NCBI RefSeq assembly: GCF_030463535.1
Contig: NC_132893.1
Coordinates: forward strand, 28,088,782-28,152,781
Length of the DNA stretch: 64,000 nt
DNA from: Salminus brasiliensis
Lineage: Eukaryota > Chordata > Actinopteri > Characiformes > Bryconidae
Direction: 5' to 3'
The notes under the pieces were generated by a model that saw only the letters and a program-made list of their open reading frames with translations, did no database searches and was not told the DNA's origin. Numbering within the stretch: the first letter of the stretch is position 1; each line of letters starts with the position of its first letter. A program made the position numbers and the translations under genes. Shown in pieces: positions 1 through 13,300 of the stretch.

Positions 1-25
1 ACTTGAAATGCTCAGGATAACTAAC

Positions 26-145
26 TGGATCTGTGGCGGCAGCCAAGCACTTCTGGATCAGGCCCTCAAACGTCGTCTTCAGAATGAGGTGCTCATCTGG
101 GATGGGCTTCTTCATGATCTTCTCAGCAGGCAGCGATTGCATTGG
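26..145 (-). CDS. sec31a: sec31a exon 26: start of C-terminal helical domain
   Basis: Forty codons read [19 protein letters not shown], then [21 protein letters not shown], matching the human C-terminal domain up to TDPQTKRKLDD. The donor is A then GTTAGT at 25-26. The remaining C-terminal exon or exons lie outside the window. Confidence 0.92.
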
Positions 146-377
146 CTTGAGGTGAACACATTCAAATTCAGTCAAGTGTAAGATGTTATCTCCAATATGG
201 CATTTAAGTGTTCTTGGACAATTTTGGATACCTGTATGACACCTCCAGTGGGTGCCCCCGGTGCGCCTTCTACGGTCATGCTGGGCATAGCAGGGTTCCT
301 GACATTCGGACCCAGGGGCTGCTGCTGGATAGGGGTGAAGGGCGGAGGAACTCCAGCTGGCTGTCCTGGGAGCTGGG

Positions 378-408
<31 letters not shown>

Positions 409-3400
409 TTGGGGAGGCTGCACAGGGGCTGCCTGCTGAAGGTCTCCCAGTGGAGACAAGATGGGGGCTGTGATGGGAGCAGGCGGAGTGTAGTTTTCTG
501 GGATCTGGAGATGAAGATGTTTGGCAATTGAGATTCAGACATCAACTTAGATTCTATTAATAGAATAATGTTATTTATAAGGCAAGAATGTATACAAGCT
601 ACAGGCCAAAAGGTATGGATTACAAGCAGTGATCTGAATTTCAGAAATGGTTACAGTACTATGCAACAGTTTTAGTTTTTATCTTTAAACCCCAAACCAA
701 AAGCCACACTAACATTTCAAGAAGTATTATATAGATATTCAAAATCACTGGTAATATCTGACCAAAGCATCACAAATAGTTTGTAGAGTTTAGCTTGAAT
801 AATTCACTAAAACTGCTACATGTGGAGATAAAGCTAAAACAGATTGAGGGGCCTTTTTTCTTTTTTAAAACCACATATTCCCTCCCTTACCAACCAAGAA
901 GCTCCTTATGGAACAGTGGGACATGTTCTCTAATTCTGCTGCCCTGTTGAACATTACAAGCCATCTCATTAATTTTACAACCAGTGAGCCACCTCCTCCC
1001 CATGACAATTTTGTCGGTTGTATGGAAAAAGCCTTAATGCTCTTTGTTGATGCCAGTCCAACATTACCCAGTCTAATTATTAACAGAGTAAAGCCTTCAG
1101 GAGCATCTGCAACTGACTGCTTATCGTTGCTTTCGTGCAAAAATCTTGTAACTTTATTAGAGAAGGAAAAAAACTTCTCAACTTTCAATGGAAGTCAATG
1201 AAAAATGTTTATCTTCCAAGTCTTTTCTGAGCATTTCTACTGATCCTATTTCATAATGGTGGTATTGGTCCATCAGGAAACTTGGACACAATGTTAAAAA
1301 TGGAATCAAATTATGTCAAACAGTCAAAAAAGGAAATACAAGGTTTTTGCATGACAGTATGCGATTAAAGGTACTGTTACACTCTGCTGGAGAATTGGTA
1401 GCAAAGGTAATGAAGATGCTGCTGACATTCAGTCAAACCTCTTGCTCACTATTAATGAAATTTTCCTGCTGCTTCCACGTTCCTGTAGCTGAAATGGAGT
1501 AAATCTGCAAGAACATTGAGAACAACAGTGCTTCATCAAACCTACCTTCTTCTTCTTGGGTCCTCTGCTGAGAGCAGGAGGATCATTCCAGCCATTCTGG
1601 GGTCCTGAGGTGGAACAGAACACAGCTAATGTAATTATTCACATCTATACATTGAGCAATGCTGTCCGACGTCCCATCTCCGGCACAAGGCCTGCTGGTC
1701 ATCATTCAGCGCCCCATAGGGGTCAGTTACATATGTGCCTTTAATTAGTGTATTACTCCAGCCCACTGACAGAAAGCAGGTTACTGATTACACAGAAGCT
1801 TCAGCAAAACTAATTAATAATCTAAAAGCAATTATAGAGATATGTTATATGGACAAAAGTATTGGGACATCTACTCATTCTTTGTTTTATTCTGCCTAAG
1901 AAAAATAAAAGAGCTTGTTCTGCTTTTGTTGGAGTAACTGTCTCTACAAGTAAGGTTTTCTAGTAGATTTGCTAGCAGCACTGCTGTGAGGATTTGATTG
2001 ATCAGTGGCAGGAGTGTTAGTGAGGTCAGGATGTTAGATGATCATCACCTCTCCTCATCCCCAACAGTACTGGATGGAGCACCATCATTCCAAAGAAAAC
2101 AGCTCCACTGCTCCACAGCTCAATACTGGGGGCTTTTTACCCCTCTAGCCTACACCTTGCATTAGGCATGTTATATTGGCACTGCTTCTCTACAGGGACT
2201 AGTCCAGTCTAAACAGCTGTGTCAGCAATGGGTGCAATTTAAAGTAGCTGAATGCATTCATTAGAAGGGGTGTCCACAAACATTTGAACATACAGTGTTT
2301 ATCCATGTTATCAGAGAAACCCCAAGACCTCAAGCAAATTAGTGTTACAAACTCAACTGATTCTGAAGACCTAGGTTATATTAAACATTTGCACTCCAAC
2401 AACGCTGCTCTGACAGAAGGAGTCCACTGGCTCAACACGCTATGGTTAATGTACTGCACAGTAAGCTAAATTTAGAAGCAAGTCAAAGTGCAGAAGAGAG
2501 CATCCATGGTGCTCTAAGAACGGAAGCACTCTAGCCTGGCTGTTGACCTATTGCTCATTGTGCACCAACAGCTCCATTCTCATCAGAGTAATAGCTGACC
2601 TAGATTGCTTATCATGCATAGCGCTGATCACTCAACATCTAAATGATTGCTGCTTTCGCCAACAATGAATCTAGGGCAACTGGTTTATGATGGATTTCCA
2701 GTCTAGACTGCATAGATTTAAGCCACAATCTATATGCATGAATTTAAGCGGATAAACTCACTTACGGCACCAAAGAAATGCTGTTATTGCAAATATGCAT
2801 TGCTTTCAAATGTGATTCCCATTAGATTTTGCATAATTGTTCATTTTCATAACCAGAATTAGTAATATTACAACACCATGATTTGTATAGCCCATTAGTT
2901 CATGCTGAAGTACAGATTTCTACTGTAATTCACCTTCTAAACACCAGCTATCTTGGATGATTCCTCCTGTGGATAAGACACAATCACACTATTCTTTCTA
3001 GAAACTTCTGTCATGCAATTGTCAAAAACTAACAATATACTTGGTGTCCTGAAGGACCTTTGACTCCAGTATTGTAAACCAGTGTAGATGCTGAAGGTCA
3101 TGTTAATGAATGACTAAATCGGTAGCAGAACTACCTACAGGGGTACCTGCTTTTAGCAACACCTGTCTTTGGCAGTTTCTTTTTTTTGTTACAAAAAGGG
3201 CAGATGTGTTTAAACAGTAACAGCCCACTAAACTGTCAGTTAGGGTTTTCTAACTTACCCACGTCCTGCTCTTCTTGTAGCACTACGTTTAACACTATAT
3301 TGGACATCAAATCTACCACACGGTAAGCAGCTGTTCTGCTCTTTGGTCATTTCATGTTTGCTCAGCAGGCTAGAGATAAGCCCACAACACTGTAACTGGA

Positions 3401-6400
3401 GCTCCCCCTTATGTTCTTATGTGTTATGTTAGACAGTGTTGTGACAGATTGAAAGTATTAGGGGAAAAATTTTATTCTAAAGGCCTGGATCTGTATACTG
3501 TAGCTATAAATAGCAAGAGTTTAATGTAGGCAATAAAGCCAGCTGTGAGAACTAATGCAAACAGCAAGACATACTGTTGAATTAGCGGAAACCAAGGAGC
3601 ACTACCTACTAAAAATAGGGCTCAACTCCATCTATACTGGAATCCTGGGACAGTGTAGCTGGATTAGTGTTGCATTTATTTCTACATAAAATTATTTATG
3701 AAGGGTATTTTTTCCTGAAAGAAAGGCCTCAGAGACATGTGAGCAATCTTGTGAACAAAGGAGAACGTTAACCATCAACTCCACGTCTGCTACTCCTAAT
3801 ACTGTAACGCATAAACTAAAGAAGGCATGTGTGTGTGTTACAAGTGTCAGCTTTAGGGTGTCTGTGTTTAAGGCGGTTATCAAAAAGGGCACTGTGGTGC
3901 AGACCTGTTCTCTGTGAGGCTGGGATCAGGGTGGGCTCAGCCTGTGTACCTGAGGCTCCAGTGGGTGGAGGTGGAAGGTAGGCGGTGGGTGAACCCGGAC
4001 CACCGTGCTGGAAGGAGACTCCAGAGGAGAAAGGAGGAGGAGAGAAGGAAGACGAGGAGGAGGAGAGAGGAGGAGGAGGCGCAGAATGAGCCGTCTGGCC
4101 TGCAGCGAGTGGAGGAGGAGGAAGAGGTCCGGGGAAGACCGGAGGCGCAGGCTGAGATGATGCAGGATGCATGAACTGAGGGGGGTAGAAAGGAGCAGGA
4201 GCAGAGGATGAAGGTGGAGGAGGGAGAGGAGAGGCTGTAGAAGAGGAGTACTGGAGTGGTTGATAGAGAGGGGGTCCCCCAGCACCAGGTGTGAACTGCT
4301 GGACCTGGGGGTAGGCTGAGGTTCACAGAGACAACAGAGAGAGCAGGCAAATGCGGTTAGATACATTCTGAAAGGAAAATCACAGTCATCACACTGGATC
4401 AGCAGCTTACATTCAATATAAACATGCAAAGAGTTTTTTTCAAACATGGAAGAGAGCTCCGGCATCATTAGGGTTCATTAGAAGGGATGGGACAGCTTTG
4501 AAATGATATACTGTGGATTCTAACAATTCTGATAAACAAAGTCACAGTAGAATTAGACATGTCTTTCATTATAATAATATGGGGTGAGTTTCCTAAAAGT
4601 GATCAATCTTAGTACAATCTGATTGGTCGAAGGATGTTCTCAGCTGTTGTAAAACAATCAAAATACACATATAAGAACAAACAAAAAAAAAAACCCTACT
4701 AAAATTAATGCCACAAATTATTTATTATTATTTCATTTAATTAATGTTCTTATTGAATCAATAATTATTATTATTATTATTATATGTTAAATGTTTGTTT
4801 ATTATGCTTTATAAATTTCTGTTTGATAAAACAAATTCTATTTTATATTAAAACTATTATTATTATTACTATTAATAATAATAATCCTGCAATTCTGCTC
4901 AAAAGAACCAGCAGATTCCTTCCTACCTCCCCCAGAATTAGCACTTTCTAAATTTTGGTGCTGAACTGCAGAAAAACCCACTTCATGAAGCACTTTGCGA
5001 ATAAAGAAGAGGTCGACTAGTTAAAGAAAGTACTTTTGGGAAACTCATCCCTGAACAGTATACAGTGGCCGTGCTGGTGATAACATCCTATACACTCGGA
5101 GCTGTTCTATCGATTCTATCGATGAATATCAATGCTATTAAAACTACTTTCAGTTTTTAGTATTTTTATATTAAGATTACTATTACGATAAGATTTTTAT
5201 ATTAAGATTACTTACCATCCCATCCCTAGCATTTAGCATTTAATGAATGTTTGAAGACCTTGTATTTTCAGGTCTTTCGTATCATGCAGGGACTATTATA
5301 CAGCCGACAGCCATGTTAAACAGGCGGTATAATAGATTTCAGCCTTTGGACAGCACAATAATATAAATGATCTATGTTAACTTAAAAAAAAAAAAAAAAA
5401 AAAAAGAAAGAAACATTCCACATGTTTGCGATGTTAGACGAGAACAAGTACAGGTAGAAAATAAGCTTGAGTACCACAGTGCAGGTGCACGCGTCTGTGT
5501 GTGTGTGTCTGTCCATGAAAATGACAGACGGAAAGGAGCGGTCACTTACTCTGATACTGCTGGGAGTACATGAATGGATTTGGGGCAGTGGGACTCGCAC
5601 TCACTGGAGACTGCAAACCGAAGGGTGATGAATCGGCCTGAGATAGAGAGAGAAAGAGAGGCAGAGAGGGGAGTTGATGATGATTTCACAGTAGAGGTCA
5701 TCAAATCATTTGTTCTTCATTAAATGGACCCAAGATACAGCTGGCCTCAGCCCACCTACAATTAAAACATGGAAGTTAGAAGAAACCTAGAATGAACCTC
5801 TCATTATAATTGGCTTAGTTGCCAAATGTTTGCTTACCATTAGAACAGTGTTACTGTCACGCCACTGTGATACTGTAATGATCTATTAATGAGAAATTGA
5901 TTATGCTATTCTACAGTATAGTGAAAAATACAGGCTAAAAAAGCAGGATTGGAATTGGGTGATTTGTTTGCTTTAAATAGAGAAACATTTAAAATGCCAG
6001 TTTGGTTTCTTAAAGAGCAGAAAAAAAGGCTATACACAGTAAGTGTGGTTAATAGACACAACCAGAAATGGTGTAACAATGTGAACATTTATTACTTTTT
6101 TTTTTAACTATAAAATAATAAAGCATAACCATTATTATTATTATTATTCATTACTACTAGTGGCATTACTATTAATAAAAGTATTATATTTGTATTAACA
6201 TTAGAAAATAAATAAAACAAAATATACAAAATCAAATCAAATAAAAAATGCCATTTGTTTTAGTTGAAAAGGTGGATTTCACCATTAAAAATATATACAT
6301 TCTTAGAATAGACAGACTGCTAATATCACCAATCGCTAGTTTGCACAATTACACACTTGTGAGGCAAGGTTGTGTAAATCACTTAAGACCCATAAACATT

Positions 6401-7327
6401 CATGGATTTAATTAAGACAGAATCTGTGCAGATTTTATTGATATGCTGTAATAATGCAGTGTATGTGAATTCATTCATCCAGTTTGCTCTGCTGATCGTA
6501 AGACACTCCACTCCTGTAAGGCACACTGGACTGCAAAACAAACCTGCGCAGGTGTACCATATTGATCAGTGCTCAGGATATTTATAGCATTATATGAGAA
6601 GTGAAAGTGTGTTTAGCATGCAGGGGAACAACAGAGCAGACAGCCAGACAGCAGTCAATGCTTCTCTGGAAGAAAATATTAGAAAAGGGGGGGGTAAACA
6701 AACAAACAAAAAACAGCTCCTACTGGTGCAAATGGACAGAAAAAAAACAAGTCTGGGAATTTAGGGAAGAAAAATCAGACATGCACTTGTGGTGGGCAGA
6801 GGGACGGGGGGAGATCATGCATCCTTGCAAGTGTTTAGGGGCCTTAGTGTTACTATAAAAGAAAAGAGAAGCGTGTGACTTCGATCCAGTACAGGCTAAT
6901 GACCTCCATTTACTACATCAGCAAAAGGAAAAAGTAATTATTATTATTTAAGTAATTGTATTATTTATTTAATAAATATTAACATCATTGACATGTAAAA
7001 CGGGTGGGAGGGAGGGTGAGCAAAGACAAAATATGAGAGAATTCAGTGGTTAGCGTTAGTGTTTGTTATTCAGAGAAAATACAAAATAAAATAACAGAAA
7101 TTAAAGCAAACAGAGCAGTCGAGGTACAATGACGGACAGCCGTGTGTTGAAGCCCCTTTGGCACTGAGCAGTTTTCAGATTCCCCACTTAAACTCACAGG
7201 TGTTCTTATGTTCTGAATGTTCTTGATTGTTTATCACAGCACAGCAGCAAGCTGATACAACGTAAAAGAAAATTGAGTATTCATGGTACTGGTTTCGAGA
7301 ATGAAAAAAAAAATAAAAAAAAAAATA

Positions 7328-7381
<54 letters not shown>

Positions 7382-10300
7382 AAATATATATATATAAGTA
7401 ATTGGTATCGGACAGATGTTTTAGATTTAGATTTGACTGATATTTTAAACAGATGTTTGATTTATTTCCTCAACACTGATGCTGGACAACTGCACTGAAA
7501 TACCTGCATTTAATTCAATTTACTGCAGTTAAAACCCTACAGAAATAAATGCTACATTCTCTGGTTGATTCTCTGATAGTAGATGTAGCCCAGACGTCCA
7601 CATATTTTTCTTTATATTTATGTAACCGCACACACTGTGCAAAGTTTTAGGCATCTGTGAAAATCAGAAGTCCTTATCACTAATACTGGGAATAGATAGT
7701 ATTAATAACATGCATAGAGAAAGAAGAGGTTTTGCATCACTGTTCATTAAAATATCTCCAAAGCTCTGCTCATGGGAGTCTAGTTAATTAAATCACTGCT
7801 TAATGGCGTTAAATCAGGTGAGCTGCTGATGGAATTGAACTGGATGCGTCGAGGAAAAACCTGGATCTAAGCTTTGTTCATCAGACTAGTTCACAAGACC
7901 TCGACTACTTTCTTTAAAAAGAGAAATTCTCATTCCTTCTTACTGTATTTCTGTTTACTTGCATCTGTTCTAATGTGATCTTTAACCGTTATAAGCAAAT
8001 ACACTCTCTTATTACTGATAAATACTTTTAAATGATCTGCTTATGTGCTTTAAACTTCTAAACTAGAATTACAGGCTCCAATTTTGCACACATTAACTTT
8101 GTAAGTGCAAATAAAAACACCTGGCACCTGTATATTGTTGACCACATATTGCTTCTTACACAGTAGCAGAATATGTGCGTAGTATCTTGCTGGTCAACGC
8201 CATATCAGCAGATATTCATGACAACTAGTAGAGATATAATAATTATAATAATCGTCAGTAGTCTACATGGTCATCATCAGGACCTACAAAGTGTGCATTG
8301 TAGATCAACTGGTGGTTTAATAAACCTTTTTAGTTCGAGACCTCACTTATCTACTAGGGTCGGTATCAGCAATTGTAGTGCAGAAGGGGCTTCCACTGAG
8401 CGTCCTAAATACAGTGTCTCTTTGGTGTGACCCTTCCTTAGACTCCGGTTTCTTGGGAGAGAGAGAGAGTGTTTGTGCGAGTGTGTTTGTGCTGCATGGG
8501 CCCAGCTCTGTCTGTACCTGGAGGTCTGTTGCTGGGGCTAGCGGACGAGGGACACTGGGCAGAACTGTTGGGGTTTGGTTACTCCAGGAAGTGACAGTAG
8601 AGGCGGCCCTACCCTGAACACAATAGAGACACACATACACGCTCACACACACACGCCCACACACTGCGGCTGCTGTCGGATGAGGAAGAAAACTTTATTT
8701 CCTCCCCCCAGGGGATTCTGTAAATTGTGAAGATTATGTATGTGAGGTTGTCGTCAGTTCAGAATCACTGGTGAGTGAGAATGAAGGTTTTCGGGTTTTC
8801 TAACAATCCTCATAATCCTACATAATCCTGCTCACGTCTCACTCAGGGTTAGTCAAGAAATGAGCCGGTTCCCCAGAGATCACCATTCTCGAGTAAAAAG
8901 GAAGCATGCAAATCAAGATTGTGTGATTTGTGTGTCTCATATTAGCCAAATTTTGTTGATACGATATCTATGTATCCCTTCACATGACAGCTTGTGGTCT
9001 GTTCGCAGAAAAAAGGACAGCCTCACAAAGACAACGTTTAAACGTTGTTGACTTTTAATTAAGGGTGCTCTGTGCAAACCGCTATGACGGTGCAAAATCT
9101 GCATACTAAAGAGACATTGATAAATAAATATACCCAAAATATATGCTTTCTATTTATAAATGTAAAGCTAGTATTTTTTGCATTTGGGTATATTTACTAA
9201 CTCTGTACCCCACTATGTACACTATATGTGCATATGTGAGGGTGTTCAGTACCTGCTGGTAATACTGTTGCGTGGGGGCAGCAGGTGTGGGCTGAGGGGG
9301 CAGTTGTTGAGGCTGAGGCTGGACTGGCATGTAGGCCTGTGGAGAAATGGCTGCAGGCGCTGCTGGTCGTCTGCTCTGCACCGGCGCTGCGGGGGCCATC
9401 TGGGCCACAGCCTGCTGACCCAGAGCCCTGCTCAGACGCTCACGCAATTGCTGCACTGCAACCTATATCAGGAGAAGATAGAAAACAAACAGCAAGACCT
9501 CATCAACACCCACACATTCTGGATGAAAACTGCTATTTGAAGTAAGTAATCTGAGTCGGGTGAAACTGCAGCAACACAGCGCCAAGTAGAGCAACCTGAG
9601 GACCCACACTCAAACATAGCAAAACACTGACACAGCCAAGACTAAGCCAAACACTTCTGGCAAGATATTTACATGAAAACAAGAGGAAAAAAATAGAAGA
9701 CAGATGGCTCCTGCGGAATTAGCTACCAAGCCAATAAGCCAGCCTTGCAGAATGAGTTGGAATTAAATCAAGAGTCAACAGACTCTTGCTTTAGTCAACT
9801 GCTAATAACTGGCATTGGGTAGATGTTTAGGTTTGACTGAAAACTGATTTGATGATTGGGAAATTGTGTCTTGATGTCCGAATTAATTTTATTGTATATT
9901 TTACTACGCATACAAATGCAATGTCAATACAGGTGGATTTAGTCCCAGTTTCTACATTTAATCAACATATATACATATACATATCTGCATGGGCAGATAC
10001 ATTAGTCAACATAGGATAAAAGGCTTTAATCAAATGTCTGCAGCAAGTGTACAACTGACTGATTCTTCCCTGATAAAAAAAAAACACCTAAAGTGTTCTT
10101 CCCTCTTTTATATTATATTATAAAAACTCCCTCTCTAATTTTCACTCCCTAATTTTTCAGTGTGCTGCCATTCTCAAACCCGGTCACTCCTTAGACAGTC
10201 AAGATTTTTTTTACTTGAACTTTTTTACTGAACTTGCAATACACATGGAAAGAGCAAATGTGGTCCCTAATGAGCACTTTGGGGAAACACAGGACTGGAG

Positions 10301-13300
10301 TAAATGCTAAATAAGTAGATAAACATGCATATCTGCAGTGTGATTATCAGCAAAATCTGTTGCTAAGCCTGAAGTCACACAGACAATTGCTTGTATTTCC
10401 ACGTTTGAAAATCAGATTTTCACATTTCTCATGAGGAAGGGATCAATAGAAATTCTTCCATCTTCAATCTTCAATCTTTTCACATTGACTTTCATTGAAA
10501 GTTCCTTCTCCTGTTAAGTTGCAATTTTGGAGATCCAAGGTTTCCGCATGAGAACAACAATATGTTGATCATTAGCATTGACGTTTTAACCTCTAATTGG
10601 CCTGTGGTCTTGTGATCTTGTAAACCATTATGAGCAGACTCTTCTTGTTGCTTGCTTTCATACTTTTAGCCTGAAGTGTAAAATTACTTTGAGCAGAACT
10701 GAATTGTGCTTGCCTGTTCCGTGTTGGTGGGCAGGTAGGAGATAGCAGTCTGCAGGCTGCCCTGAGAAGCCAGCAGGCTGGCATACTGACTCATCTTCTC
10801 AGCCAGCAAGGCACCCACAGCAGGGGCCATACCACCCTGAGCCTTCTCCACAGCCTGGCGCAGCACCACCACCTTCTCAACCAGGTGCTAAAGAAAAAAA
10901 ATTAATAAATAAAAATAAACAGTGGGTCAGTAGTCAGCTTACTCTGGATAAACTCCAGGGCCCACATGAAAAATGGACACGTATTTATGGGCACTCCTCT
11001 GCATATTCTCGTGGTGTATCTGCATGTTCTGTAAGAGAATGGATACTCAAAGAACATAGTATAGCGGATACACACAGAACACACTCTTATTATTGGAACT
11101 CATTTGTTTCTTCCTAAATCAAGAATAGCATTACTGTGAGGATTTGATTGCGTTTAGTGACAAGAGCATTAGGATCACAAGTACTGGGTGGAGCACCATC
11201 CATTATTCCAGAGAACGCAGTCCCACTTTATACCCCTCTAACCCACATCTGGCATTAGGCATGGTGCCAATAGGTTCATACTTTCATACATATTTCTCCA
11301 AATAAAATTACCCCTAAAGATCTGACTAGAACCTTTCATATGAAAACACACTTGAGGCATTTTGAAAAAGGACTACATGTGGGAGGTTGTTAACAAGGCC
11401 AGGTGCTTGAACTATTATTCTACTTAAATTCATGTGGCTGGCTGCGTGCGAGGTTGTCATAATGGCTGTTAATAGGCTTTCAAGGCAAGAGAAAACCTGT
11501 TGAAAGAAACTACTTTAAATAGAGACATAACAGTGCAATGGGGGCATATGGTGTGTTGCGGTAGAGACGCCTTACCTGCAGTGAGAGTGGGCTGCTGGAG
11601 TCCTGTGCTTTGGACCAGCAAGACACCAGCTGCTCCATACTGCCTGCACAGATGTAACAGAGACAGGCCTGTGCCTGCAGCTCTGAGTCCTCAGCAGCCT
11701 CCAGTCTGGAGCCCAAGAGCCCTGAACACACGGTTCACACACATAAAACACAGTCACTATTAGCTGAGATTTTAAACCACACACAATTAAAAGCAAAAGT
11801 TCGAAAGAGTGTGAAGATCTGTTAAACTGGTAAAGTACTTTTACATTGAGTAACATTTCTTCACACTCATAGCTCTCCATTACAAGCATGTTTCTTTATG
11901 GGACCAAAAATAGTTTTTCTCAGGCATCCCTCTCATGATGTAAGCATTTTTAACAGCACCAATTCGTGAGGTACAAGTTTCTACTACTTGTTAAGTAAAT
12001 AAGCTTTCTAACTGAAGAAGAAATCATGTCTTGGATGATCACCTACATTTGGAAATGTGATCATAAAAACTGACTAATCTTTATTATTAATACTGGAGAA
12101 GACTCCAGGCCCCTTACTCACCACAGAGAGAGGAGAACTCCTCTGGTTTGGCATAGGTCATGACTGCAGCCAGAGCCTCCTTCCAGTTGTGGAGATCACA
12201 CGTCTCCAGAATATCCAACCAGTCTTTCATAACCACTGCACTGATGAGCTGCAGGTTGAAAAGCAAGCAAAGCATTATGATTAGTGCCCAGCACCACTAA
12301 GCACTACTCCATTCATGGTCACTGAAATACAATTAAAAGGCTACAAATGGGCAACAATATTTACATAATTATGAAAAAATAACATGTCTTCTGAAGGGAG
12401 AACATTTAGAAAGTGCTGCAGGGCCTCACCTTGCCAATGTTACTTTGCGTTTTGGCCAAGTACTTTTTCTGAGTCTTTTCAAGCAGCTCTGGCCCACCTG
12501 CAATGGCCAGGATGATGCTGTCTGCCATTCGGTTGTCATGGAGACAGAGGTTGACGGCAGCTTCGAAATCCCCAATAAGCAGCGCTTGGGTGATCAGTCT
12601 ATCTACATCTGCAGCATCAAAGAGACACACAAAAAGCTAAGACCTCTGAAGCATAACATACCAGTACATTAACCAGTTAATAAACAGGAAAGGATTATAG
12701 GGAACAGCAAGCCAGAGTGGAGCAAACTATTCGCACTGAACTGTAAGGTTCCAAAACATGGTGTGAACCAAACCATGACCTTTTTTTCTATACCGTTAAA
12801 CCCTCTGCCTTGTATAATATCATGGCAGGTATAAGCACGAGCATCCTGGTAAAACAGCCTATAAAGGCTGTATGCGTCAACAGCACAAAGCCTAAACCAT
12901 ACAGGTTAAAAATAACCTGAAAGTAAAAGACGTCTGAGACACTTGCCTTGGCTAGCTTTGACGCTAACAGTTTCTGAGAATGGAGACAGGCTCTCCTCGA
13001 GTACAGGGATCTGATCAGCAACAGGTTCCTCTTCAGCAACAGGGATCTCCTCCAGTTTCTGGCTCTCCTCGCCTGCTGAAGCGTCCTCCTCTACAACAGG
13101 CCCATTTCCCTCCACCTAGGTTATAAGGGGCAGTGTTTACTTATCAATTTCAGGAAGATAGATGGACGCTAATACCAACACAACTTACAATAAAGAGGAA
13201 TTAAGATACATAAACAAACAAACAAACAAACAAGTACACATAACTATTTCTATATGACGACCACACTCAGGAACACGCAATGCACAGCTGAACATCTACA

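Noticed and set aside
2500..2760. Possible extra sec31a exon in intron 24
   Set aside because: No open segment with acceptor and donor of compatible phase was found, and flanking exons join without a gap relative to human.
3914..4468. Long plus- and minus-frame open segments overlapping sec31a exon 23
   Set aside because: They are out-of-frame readings of the Pro/Ser exon and its purine-rich opposite strand. The exon frame is fixed by phase and the FQHGGPGSP match.
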